Below, in pieces: positions 33,118 through 40,045 of a DNA stretch of 64,000 nt. Below the pieces are notes generated by a model that was not told the DNA's origin, searched no databases, and saw only the letters and a list, made by a program, of their open reading frames with translations. This DNA comes from Lentzea guizhouensis (lineage in GTDB: Bacteria; Actinomycetota; Actinomycetes; Mycobacteriales; Pseudonocardiaceae), in contig NZ_CP016793.1 in NCBI RefSeq assembly GCF_001701025.1, positions 8,680,001-8,744,000 of the forward strand, given 5' to 3'. The stretch's first letter is position 1, and each line of letters starts with the position of its first letter. Made by a program: the position numbers and the translations under genes.

Positions 33118-33524
33118 GACGCATCGTGCCTTTCCGAAGATGCGTACCGCTGGAAGAAGAGGTGGATCTCCTCGGCTGCCACGGACGTGCGCGCCTGGCC
33201 CACGTACAGCGACAGCAGAACGGTGAGGACTTCCAGGGCGGGCTGGTCGAGTCCGGCGCGGACGGCACGCGCCAGATGGGTCGTGAGCCTGTCGCCCCTC
33301 ACGCCCACGCAGATCAACGCCGTGAGGATCGCGATGCTCCGGCTGCGGTCGTCGAGCGCCGGGTCGTGCCAGGCAGGCCCGCCCGCCGCGAGAATGGCTT
33401 CCGCGGCGAACCGCGCCCCGACCCTGTCCGAGAACAGGTCCGGGAGTTCCGCTGCGCTGACGCCGAAAGTTTCGGCATAGACCGCGACACCACGTTCGGT
33501 TCGCGCGCCTTCGTCTTTGTCCAC
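33114..33524 (-). CDS. Carboxymuconolactone-decarboxylase-family protein
   Basis: 136 residues if read from GTG 33524; a GAGG sits very close to this GTG, so the start is not certain. The sequence fits the gamma-CMD pattern: helix ELPDLFSDRVGARFAAEAILA, LDDRSRSIAILTALICVGV, LTTHLARAVRAGLDQPALEVLTVLLSLYVGQ and a final helix. The AhpD-type CxxC redox pair is missing, which points to the decarboxylase/tautomerase-like branch, not peroxidases. It is translationally coupled to the MBL-fold gene, suggesting that both work on the same small (perhaps lactone) substrate. Confidence 0.75.
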   Translation of the reverse strand: MDKDEGARTERGVAVYAETFGVSAAELPDLFSDRVGARFAAEAILAAGGPAWHDPALDDRSRSIAILTALICVGVRGDRLTTHLARAVRAGLDQPALEVLTVLLSLYVGQARTSVAAEEIHLFFQRYASSERHDAS

Positions 33525-33657
33525 ACCTCGATTGGATCCCGGCGAGGTGGATGGCGGCCAATACCTGTTCCGACGGAGCGATACCTTCAGAGCATGGCCG
33601 TGAGGTGGTCGATCTACGCTCGCTGAGCTGTTTTCGCGTTCGGCCGCGGAATGGCCC

Positions 33658-33874
33658 TCACCCAGGCGGGCCACGCCGAGCGTGGTGCGATGAGCATCCG
33701 GTCTCCGGGGCCAGCACCTCCGATACGTTGCCCACCACCTCGCCCGAGGAGTCGACCGCAAAGGCCGTCCCCGACCGGGCGAGGCGCGCTCCCGGACACC
33801 GAAACCACCGTGGCCACGGCGAATCGGCGGTGCTGCCTCTTCCACTCCGCGAGCCGGTCAGCCAGTTCGAGCAT
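33658..33874 (-). pseudogene. XdhC/PaoD-type molybdenum-cofactor chaperone, N-terminal remnant
   Basis: The minus strand from ATG 33874 begins ELADRLAEWKRQHRRFAVATVVSVSGSAPRPVGDGL, the classic N-terminus of XdhC proteins. The next frame continues AVDSSGEVVGNVSEVLAPETG before a TGA at 33658; the family's GGC(V)E motif and Rossmann domain are absent. It lies 9 bases downstream of the molybdopterin subunit gene, exactly where paoD sits in paoABCD operons. A frameshift plus deletion has removed the chaperone; a functional XdhC-like protein would have to be encoded elsewhere. Confidence 0.65.
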
Positions 33875-33883
33875 CGTGCTTCC

Positions 33884-36058
33884 CTACAGCAGCTTGTCCT
33901 GTGTGATCGGCAGATCGCGGACGCGCCTGCCCGTGGCGTGGTAGATCGCGTTGCCGATGGCGGCGGGCACGCCGGTGATCGGCGTTTCGCCGAAGCCCCG
34001 TGCCCCCATGGCGGTGCTCGCGGGATCGGGCTTGTCCACGAACAACGTCTCCACGTGGGTCGGCGCGTCCGCGTTCACCGGCATCAGGTAGGTGGACAGG
34101 TTGGGGTTCACCACCCTGCCGGTGGTGCGGTCGAACACCGTGTGCTCCATCAGCGCGTGGCCGATGCCCCAGGTGATTCCGCCGAGCACCTGGCCTCGCG
34201 CGGTCCGGCGGTTCATGACCCGGCCGAAGTCGTGCGCGGTCACCACCCTCGTCACCCGGACCGAGCCGAGTCTCGCGTGGACGCGGGCTTCCACGAACAC
34301 CACGCCGTAGGAGTGGCCTGCCTTGTTCAGCACCGTTGCGGACTTCTGCACCGGCTGTCCGGCCCTCGCGACGACGGCGCTGTAGCTGTCGCGCCGCTGC
34401 CGGTCGCGGACGTGGACGAGGTGGCCGTTGCTCGTCTCGACCTCGGATGCCGCGGCGCCGAACAACGCCGAGCGCGGGTCGGCCACGGCGAGGTCCACCA
34501 CGGCGGCGCGCGCGGCACGGGCCGCTTGGTCCAGCGAGCCGCTGATGCTCGCGATCGTGGCCGAGGCGGCGGACAGGCCCGCCGGTGGCAGGGCGGTGTC
34601 ACCGATCTGGGCACGCACGTCACCGATGGGCACACCCAGGGCGTCGGCGACGATCTGGCTGATGACCGTGTACGTGCCGGTGCCGATGTCCTGCGTCGCC
34701 AGTTGTGCGAGGGCCTTGCCGTCCGTGCCGATCGTGACCGACGCCGTGGACGGCATGGCGTTGAAGGTGTGCGTCTCGGTGGCCATGCCCCACCCGACGT
34801 ACTCGTCCCCGTCTTTGGTGGCGCCGGTCTTCGGTTTCCTGTGCGCCCAGCCGAACCGGTCGGCCGCCATCGCGTAGCAGTCGAGCAGGTGCTTGCCGGT
34901 GAGCCGCTCCCCTGTCGCCTGGCTGAACTCCGCGTGGTTGCGCCTGCGCAGCTCGAGCGGGTCGAGACCGAGCTGCCAGCTCAGCTCGTCGAGCGCGGTC
35001 TCCAGCCCGAAGTGGGACGTGGTCTCCGGCGAGCGCATGTAGCTGGAGGTGGCGACGTCCAGCCGCACTCCCTCGTACCTGACGTGCAGGTTCGGGCAGG
35101 CGTAGAGCTCGACGGTCGAGTCGCTCCGGTTGAAGATCGACTCTTCGGTCGCGCTGAGCTGTGCTGTCGACGTTTCGGAGATCGAGGTCAGCCTGCCCTC
35201 TCGGGTGGCACCGATCCGCAGGTGCTGGCGGTATTCCGCCCGGTGCCCGTTCAGGGTGAACATCTGGGCGCGGCTGAGCACCAGTCGCACCGGTCTGCGC
35301 ACGACGCGTGCGGCCGCCGCGGTGAGGATGGTGTGCGGCCAGACAGGTCCCTTGGCGCCGAACCCTCCGCCGAGGTAGGGCGCCACCACCCGGACGGCCT
35401 CGGGTGGCAGGCCGAACGCGGCCGAGACCACGGTCCTGGTGGCGAGCACACCCTGCGCCGACTCGTGCAACGTCAGGCGGTCGCCGTCCCACTGGGCGGT
35501 GGTCGTGTGCGGTTCGATCGGGTTGTGGTGGCGGGTGGGGCTCGAGTACCGCGCCTCCAGCCGGACGGCCGCCTGTGCCAGCGCCGTGTCCGCGTCGCCG
35601 CGCCGGATCTCGTTGGGCAGGTTCCGGAACGGGGGCGGCAGGTACGACGGCTCCCGCGCGTCCTCGATCACCACGCGCGGCTGTTCGGCGCGGTAGTCGA
35701 CGGACACGAGTGCCGCGCCCTCCTGCGCCTGTTCCACCGTGGTGGCGAGCACGATCGCGACCGGCTGGCCGACGTGGTGCACCGCTGTGCCCTGCATGGG
35801 CAGGAACCGCTTGAAATACGGGAAAGAGGGCACGGTCAGCGGTGGCAGGTCGCGATGGGTCAGCACGGCGATGACTCCCGGATGAGCCAGTGCCGCCGAG
35901 GCGTCGATGCCCACGACCTCCCCTCTGGCCACCGTGCTCAGCACCAGGAACGCCTGCAGCACGCCCGGCACGTGCTCGTCCGCGGCGTACTTCGCGGCAC
36001 CCGTCACCTTCGCCCGGCCGTCGACCCTCGCGACCGCCCTGCCCACCAGCTCGGTCAT
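33884..36058 (-). CDS. paoC: Aldehyde oxidoreductase, molybdopterin-binding subunit (PaoC-like)
   Basis: 724 residues from ATG 36058, overlapping the FAD-subunit stop by four bases. It has the xanthine-oxidase-family layout: Ald_Xan_dh a/b hammerhead (RVDGRAKVTGAAKYAADEH), then molybdopterin domains with GGGFGAKGPVWPH, QDIGTGTYTVISQIVAD, and near the C-terminus GARGFGETPITGVPAAIGNA, which carries the catalytic Glu. Length and sequence match the PaoC/YagR branch more than XdhB or CoxL. With PaoA and PaoB it oxidises aromatic and other aldehydes to acids, sending electrons through FAD and FeS clusters. Symbol given by similarity of the whole operon to paoABC. Confidence 0.88.
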   Translation of the reverse strand: MTELVGRAVARVDGRAKVTGAAKYAADEHVPGVLQAFLVLSTVARGEVVGIDASAALAHPGVIAVLTHRDLPPLTVPSFPYFKRFLPMQGTAVHHVGQPVAIVLATTVEQAQEGAALVSVDYRAEQPRVVIEDAREPSYLPPPFRNLPNEIRRGDADTALAQAAVRLEARYSSPTRHHNPIEPHTTTAQWDGDRLTLHESAQGVLATRTVVSAAFGLPPEAVRVVAPYLGGGFGAKGPVWPHTILTAAAARVVRRPVRLVLSRAQMFTLNGHRAEYRQHLRIGATREGRLTSISETSTAQLSATEESIFNRSDSTVELYACPNLHVRYEGVRLDVATSSYMRSPETTSHFGLETALDELSWQLGLDPLELRRRNHAEFSQATGERLTGKHLLDCYAMAADRFGWAHRKPKTGATKDGDEYVGWGMATETHTFNAMPSTASVTIGTDGKALAQLATQDIGTGTYTVISQIVADALGVPIGDVRAQIGDTALPPAGLSAASATIASISGSLDQAARAARAAVVDLAVADPRSALFGAAASEVETSNGHLVHVRDRQRRDSYSAVVARAGQPVQKSATVLNKAGHSYGVVFVEARVHARLGSVRVTRVVTAHDFGRVMNRRTARGQVLGGITWGIGHALMEHTVFDRTTGRVVNPNLSTYLMPVNADAPTHVETLFVDKPDPASTAMGARGFGETPITGVPAAIGNAIYHATGRRVRDLPITQDKLL

Positions 36059-37029
36059 CGCAGCCCCTCCAGCAACTCGGCCATGGCACGCTGCACCAGC
36101 TCCACCTTGAACCCGTTGTCGTGGCGGGGCTGGGCGTCGCGCACGAGCGCCCGGCCGGCCCGCGCGACCGACTCCGCCGTGAGGTCCCTGCCCCGCAGCT
36201 CCGCCTCGGCCTCCGGCGACCGCCACGGCGTCGTCCCGATGCCGCCGAACGCCAGCCGGACGTCGCGCACGCGCCGGCCGCGCAGGTCCACCGCAGCCGC
36301 GACCGACACGACGGCGAACTCGAACGTCGCGCGGTCACGCAGCTTCAAGTACCGCGACTTCCGCGCGTGGGCGCTCCTCGGCACCTCGACCGCGGTGATC
36401 AGTTCCGCGGGGCGCAGCGCGTTCTCGATGTGCGGCGTCGCGCCGGGGCGGAGGTAGAAGTCGCCGATCGGGATCTTCCGTTCCCCACCCCTCCCCCGCA
36501 CGCACACGACGGCGTCGAGCGCGATCAGTGCCACCGCGAGATCGGACGGGTGGGTCGCGATGCACGCGTCGTTGCCGCCCAGCACGGCATGGCCGCGGTT
36601 CCAGCCTTCGACCGCGGGACATCCGCTGCCGGGCACACGCTTGTTGCACGGCGAACCGGTGTCGCGGAAGTAGCCGCACCTGGTGCGCTGCAACAGGTTT
36701 CCGCCGATGGACGCCATGTTGCGAACCTGCGGCGACGCGGAGGCCAGCAACGCCTCCGAGAGCACCGGCCAGTCGCGCCGCACCGCTGCGTGCTCGGCCA
36801 CGCTCCGCATCCGCGCCAGCCCGCCGATGCGCAGGCCCGTCGGCAGCTCCACGACGTTCGCCAGGTCGAGTCCGTTGACGTCGATCAGGTGGCCGGGTCG
36901 CGCGACCCCGTCCTTCATGAGGTTCAGCAGGTCGGTGCCGCCCGCGACGAACGCGGCGCCCGCCGTCCGGCTCGCCAGCCGGACCGCTTCCCCCGCGTCA
37001 CGAACCGCGGTGTACCCGAACGGCTTCAC
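36055..37029 (-). CDS. paoB: Aldehyde oxidoreductase, FAD-binding subunit (PaoB-like)
   Basis: 324 residues from GTG 37029 (GTGA overlap with the gene before). FAD-binding PCMH-type fold: AFVAGGTDLLNLMKDGV, ASPQVRNMASIGGNLLQ, HPSDLAVALIALDA. Between them lies a cysteine-rich insert, RTRCGYFRDTGSPCNKRVPGSGC with a further C in GGNDACIATHPSD. This insert binds an extra [4Fe-4S] cluster in E. coli PaoB/YagS and is absent from ordinary xanthine dehydrogenases, so the PaoABC assignment rests mainly on it. It forms the electron bridge between the 2Fe-2S subunit and the molybdenum subunit. Confidence 0.88.
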   Translation of the reverse strand: MKPFGYTAVRDAGEAVRLASRTAGAAFVAGGTDLLNLMKDGVARPGHLIDVNGLDLANVVELPTGLRIGGLARMRSVAEHAAVRRDWPVLSEALLASASPQVRNMASIGGNLLQRTRCGYFRDTGSPCNKRVPGSGCPAVEGWNRGHAVLGGNDACIATHPSDLAVALIALDAVVCVRGRGGERKIPIGDFYLRPGATPHIENALRPAELITAVEVPRSAHARKSRYLKLRDRATFEFAVVSVAAAVDLRGRRVRDVRLAFGGIGTTPWRSPEAEAELRGRDLTAESVARAGRALVRDAQPRHDNGFKVELVQRAMAELLEGLR

Positions 37030-37640
37030 CGTCGCACCTCCTCGGCCGCGTCGGCCACCGCGGCGACGATGTTCTGGTAGCAGGCGCAACGGCAGAGGTT
37101 GCCGCTCATCCACTGCCCGATCTCCTCCGGCGAACCGGTGTGCCCCTCCTCGATGCACGCCACCGCCGACATGATCTGACCGGACGTGCAGCCTCCGCAC
37201 TGGAAGGCGTCGTGCCGGATGAACGCCTCCTGCACCGGGTGCAGGCGGTCTCCGTCGGCGAGCCCCTCGACGGTGGTGATCTCGCTGCCCTGCCGCATCA
37301 CCGCGAGCGTCAAACAGGACTTGACCCGCTCGCCGTCGACGAGAACGGTGCAGGCACCGCACTCCCCGCGGTCGCAGCCCTTCTTCGTCCCGGTCAGCCC
37401 GATCCGCTCACGCAGGGCGTCCAGCAAGGTGACCCTGGGCTCGACCCGGACCGCCCGCCGCCGCCCGTTGACGGACAGGGTGATCTCCGCGGTCGCCGCC
37501 GGTTCGATGCTCATCACTTCCTGAGCGCCAGAAGCAGCCGCCACCCCCGGCGCGAGAGCAGCGCCACCTGCGGTCGCGGCGGCGGATTTCAGCACGGTCC
37601 GGCGCGTGGGCGCCGATGTAGCGCGACGCAACTCGCTCAT
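37026..37640 (-). CDS. paoA: Aldehyde oxidoreductase, 2Fe-2S subunit with Tat signal (PaoA-like)
   Basis: 204 residues from ATG 37640. The N-terminus APTRRTVLKSAAATAGGAAL is a twin-arginine signal, so the assembled enzyme should be exported folded with its cofactors, as for periplasmic PaoABC. Ferredoxin-type cluster: GCDRGECGACTVLVDG with C in VKSCLTL. Second cluster domain: FQCGGCTSGQIM and NLCRCACYQNIV. All eight cluster cysteines are present. First gene of paoABC, with operator-like palindromes 22-106 bases upstream. In a Gram-positive cell the exported complex would work outside the membrane. Confidence 0.9.
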   Translation of the reverse strand: MSELRRATSAPTRRTVLKSAAATAGGAALAPGVAAASGAQEVMSIEPAATAEITLSVNGRRRAVRVEPRVTLLDALRERIGLTGTKKGCDRGECGACTVLVDGERVKSCLTLAVMRQGSEITTVEGLADGDRLHPVQEAFIRHDAFQCGGCTSGQIMSAVACIEEGHTGSPEEIGQWMSGNLCRCACYQNIVAAVADAAEEVRR

Positions 37641-37661
37641 CTCTTCTCCCGACTCGTCGCC

Positions 37662-37746
37662 TTATCGCCGATAACATCGATGTCGTATCACCGATAACCA
37701 TAGCGGCGGACCCTAACGGTGACAAGAGCGTCCATAACGCTGATAC
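37662..37746. promoter_or_regulatory. Repeated palindromic operator-like sites before paoA
   Basis: TTATCG-C-CGATAA at 37662-37674 is a perfect inverted repeat. A near copy, GTATCACCGATAA, is at 37685-37697, centred 23 bp away (about two helical turns). A weaker inverse copy, GTATCAGCGTTATG read on the minus strand, is at 37733-37746. The sites lie between the tetR stop and the paoA start and probably form the operator of the pao operon. Confidence 0.55.
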
Positions 37747-37801
37747 ACGGCAGATGGGCACAGCTGCGCCCCGGCACCCGGCTCACGGACGGAGCGTGGA
37801 C

Positions 37802-38464
37802 CTAGTTGCCCAGCCTGATCAGCAGCTCCCGGAAGATGCCCAGCTCCCCCGGCGTCAGCGGCACGTCCCCCGTGGCCACCTGCGCCAGCAGGGCGTGGAC
37901 GGCCGACGACAGGTCCGATTCAGCGGCCCGCGCAACGAGGACCGACCCGAACACCGCGTCCCTGGTGCGCTCGGACAGCCCCTCGAGGCCGGGGTTCGCG
38001 ATCAGCAGGATCGTGGTGCCGACCGTGGCGGCGTGGATGGTGTGCACGGCGTCGTCCACCGGCATCGTCAGCAGGCCGGCCTCGTCGATTCGCGCGATGA
38101 TCCGGCGCAGGATCCGCTCGCCTTCTTGTGAGGCTGGATGCTGAGTCGTGCGCGCGCCGCCGTACATCAGGCCGTAGAGCGCCGGGTTGCGCAGACCGAA
38201 CTCGACGTGGCCGTCCCAGCCCCGGCACAAGTCCTCGACCGGGTCGGCGGACGGGGCCCGATCGCGCTTCTCCTCCAGGTACTGCTCGAACCCCGCCGCG
38301 ACCACGGCGTCGAGCAGGCCTTTCTTGTCCCCGAAGTAGTGGTACACGGTCGGCGGCGTCACCCCCGCAGCCGCGCACACGTCGCGGATCGACGCCCCCT
38401 CCACCCCTGCCTTGTCGACGAGGTCGATGGCCGCAGCCAGGATCCGCTTCCGGACGTCACTCAT
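37802..38464 (-). CDS. TetR-family regulator, probable regulator of the pao operon
   Basis: 220 residues. N-terminal helix-turn-helix: RKRILAAAIDLVDKAG, ASIRDVCAAAGVTPPTVYHYFGDKKGLLDAVV. The C-terminal ligand domain is of the TetR_C type (DGHVEFGLRNPALYGLMYGGA; HTIHAATVGTTILLIANPGL). The ATG at 38464 has no Shine-Dalgarno sequence; a TATAGT hexamer sits 8 bases upstream, so the mRNA is probably leaderless. A palindrome overlapping the start codon suggests self-repression. It is encoded upstream of paoABC in the same direction, so it is the likely aldehyde-responsive repressor, although the palindromes before paoA differ in sequence. Confidence 0.88.
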   Translation of the reverse strand: MSDVRKRILAAAIDLVDKAGVEGASIRDVCAAAGVTPPTVYHYFGDKKGLLDAVVAAGFEQYLEEKRDRAPSADPVEDLCRGWDGHVEFGLRNPALYGLMYGGARTTQHPASQEGERILRRIIARIDEAGLLTMPVDDAVHTIHAATVGTTILLIANPGLEGLSERTRDAVFGSVLVARAAESDLSSAVHALLAQVATGDVPLTPGELGIFRELLIRLGN

Positions 38465-38478
38465 ATAGTCGAACTATA
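38464..38478. promoter_or_regulatory. Palindrome on the tetR start codon
   Basis: TATAGT-CGA-ACTATA, a perfect 6-bp inverted repeat that includes the A of the tetR ATG and the probable -10 hexamer (TATAGT, minus strand). Binding here would block transcription of a leaderless tetR; a likely autoregulatory operator. Confidence 0.55.
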
Positions 38479-38525
38479 GTGGATGTTAACAACACAAAAG
38501 GAATCCGGGTAACGCACGCCCGCAT

Positions 38526-38547
38526 GCATTTCGAGCGCTCGAAATGC
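38526..38547. promoter_or_regulatory. Perfect 22-bp palindrome between the CPBP gene and tetR
   Basis: GCATTTCGAGC followed directly by GCTCGAAATGC, without a spacer. It lies 62 bases upstream of tetR and 52 bases downstream of the CPBP gene, both leftward. A spacer-free palindrome suits a protein dimer site better than a terminator, but an actinomycete-type terminator without T-run is possible. Confidence 0.45.
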
Positions 38548-38599
38548 CCGCGGGTCGACCTCGCGCGCGGACCCCGCCGTTCCGCCAAGCCCTTCGGCG

Positions 38600-39307
38600 T
38601 CAGGCGGTGAACATGAAGCCGATGTTGCTCACGCTGTTGTAGACGACGTGGACGATGACCCCCGGCCACACCGAAGCGCTGCGCCGCAGGAGCACCGCGT
38701 TGACGACACCGAGGACGAAGGCGATCGGCAGGATCACGTTCAGGCCGTGAACGAGAGCGAAGATCAGGGCACTGAGGATGACGCCCACCCACACGCCGTG
38801 CTTCAACAGCGTGTTCGCCACAACACCGCGGAAGAACAGCTCTTCGCCCAGACCCGTCAGGCCGCCCCCGAGGACGAGCGTCACCAGGAGCGAGAGAACG
38901 CCCGCACCAGCCGCGGTCTGGTAGTCACCCTGAGGCGTGTCGTTGCCGAAGATGGCGATGTACCCGAGCGCCACGAACTGGTTGAGCCAGTAGACACCCG
39001 CTCCCGCCACAACGCCGGCGACGGCCCACTTCCAGGTGATCTTGCGGATGCCGAACGGGGCCAGGGCGCGGATGCGGACAGCGACCGCGGCGGCGAAGGC
39101 GAGCACGCCGGTCGCTCCCGAGACGAAGTAGCCGATGTGCCCGCGGAGCTGGCCCCGGTCGGCCGGGATGCTGTCGATCCACCAGATTCCGAGAGCCAGC
39201 GTGACAGCATAGACCAGGCCTCCGACAGCCAACTCGATCCAGCCTGGCGCCGGTCGAACATCAGCAGGAGCGACGGGACTGGCTGACTGAGTACGTGAAA
39301 TTCCCAT
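38600..39307 (-). CDS. CPBP-family intramembrane metalloprotease
   Basis: GGGG 6 bases before ATG 39307; 235 residues. Seven or so membrane helices, and the three CPBP (CAAX protease/bacteriocin-processing, Abi) motifs in the C-terminal half: GLGEELFFRGVV (EExxxR), ALIFALVHGLN (FxxxH) and VHVVYNS (HxxxN/B). The family cleaves prenylated or membrane-bound peptides, or protects against self-made bacteriocins. No peptide gene is nearby. It is divergent from the TetR gene at 39427 across a large operator, so its expression is probably repressed by that regulator. Confidence 0.88.
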   Translation of the reverse strand: MGISRTQSASPVAPADVRPAPGWIELAVGGLVYAVTLALGIWWIDSIPADRGQLRGHIGYFVSGATGVLAFAAAVAVRIRALAPFGIRKITWKWAVAGVVAGAGVYWLNQFVALGYIAIFGNDTPQGDYQTAAGAGVLSLLVTLVLGGGLTGLGEELFFRGVVANTLLKHGVWVGVILSALIFALVHGLNVILPIAFVLGVVNAVLLRRSASVWPGVIVHVVYNSVSNIGFMFTA

Positions 39308-39349
39308 GGTGAACCCCGATGTCTGAGACCGGCGAGCTTGCCAGCACAC

Positions 39350-39418
39350 TGTACCGCACAGTGTGCGGCACACCGTACCGCACAATTTTGGGTTTTGTAC
39401 GGCACACTGTGCGGTACA
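39350..39418. promoter_or_regulatory. Two 23-bp palindromes plus half-site in a divergent promoter
   Basis: Site A 39350-39372: TGTACCGCACA-G-TGTGCGGCACA. Site B 39396-39418: TGTACGGCACA-C-TGTGCGGTACA. Each has one mismatch between arms, and centres are 46 bp apart. A half-site GTACCGCACA is at 39375-39384, and A and B are also inverted copies of one another. They fill the gap between the divergent CPBP and tetR genes: probable TetR operator controlling both. Confidence 0.75.
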
Positions 39419-39426
39419 GTTGCCGG

Positions 39427-40011
39427 ATGAGCGTCGGCAAACGTGACCAGATCCTGCGCACCGCGGTGGAACTGGCGAAGGCAGAAGGTCTGACGGCGCT
39501 GAGCGTCCGGTCGGTCGCGGCCGCCGCGGGGGTCGGGGCGACGACGCTGCGCAACTACTTCCCCTCGCAGGCCCTCCTCCACGAGGCGGTGGCGGCGGAG
39601 ATCGTCACCTTCACCCTCGAGGACCGGCACATCGCGGATGCGTCGCGGCCACCGGTCGAGCGCCTGGCGGAGTGCCTCGAACAGTTCCTCCCGCTTCCCG
39701 GGCAGGTGGAGACGTCACTGCACGGGTGGCTCGAGTACTACCGGTTGTCCTTCGGTCCCGAGGCGAGCACGGCGACCAAGGAGCTTCTGCTCTCCGGCCG
39801 ACGAGCGTCCGTGCAGGTGCTGACCCGCTGGCTCGAAGTCCTCGCCGCGGAGGGACACCTCGCCGACGATGCCGTCGACGACCGCGTGACCGGACTGCTG
39901 GTGGTTGTCGACGGCATACATCTCACGATGCTGACCGACCCCGAACGCCTGGATCTCGACAAAGCGAAGCGACTGCTCCGCGAGCAGGCGACGACGCTTC
40001 TGTCCGCGTAG
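39427..40011 (+). CDS. TetR-family regulator, divergent from the CPBP protease gene
   Basis: 194 residues from ATG 39427; the frame is open upstream through the operator, but family sequence begins here. Helix-turn-helix: KRDQILRTAVELAKAEG, SVRSVAAAAGVGATTLRNYFPSQ. The C-terminal domain is helical (LECLEQFLPLPGQVETSLHGWLEYYRL; GLLVVVDGIHLTML). No Shine-Dalgarno is evident, and operator site B ends 8 bases before the ATG, so translation may be leaderless and autorepressed. Expected to bind the 39350-39418 sites and to be released by an unknown ligand, controlling the protease gene and itself. Confidence 0.85.
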   Translation: MSVGKRDQILRTAVELAKAEGLTALSVRSVAAAAGVGATTLRNYFPSQALLHEAVAAEIVTFTLEDRHIADASRPPVERLAECLEQFLPLPGQVETSLHGWLEYYRLSFGPEASTATKELLLSGRRASVQVLTRWLEVLAAEGHLADDAVDDRVTGLLVVVDGIHLTMLTDPERLDLDKAKRLLREQATTLLSA

Positions 40012-40045
40012 ACACGCACTGACACGGGCAGATGACGGACAGGCT

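Noticed and set aside
33551..36457. A 968-residue plus-strand frame opposite paoC
   Set aside because: Shadow of the molybdopterin subunit gene; no protein-like pattern, and paoC motifs are all on the minus strand.
33884..37640. Operon as CO dehydrogenase (coxSML) or xanthine dehydrogenase (xdhABC)
   Set aside because: The extra cysteine cluster in the FAD subunit and the Tat signal on the 2Fe-2S subunit fit PaoABC; the CoxL active-site loop (AYRCSFR) was not seen.
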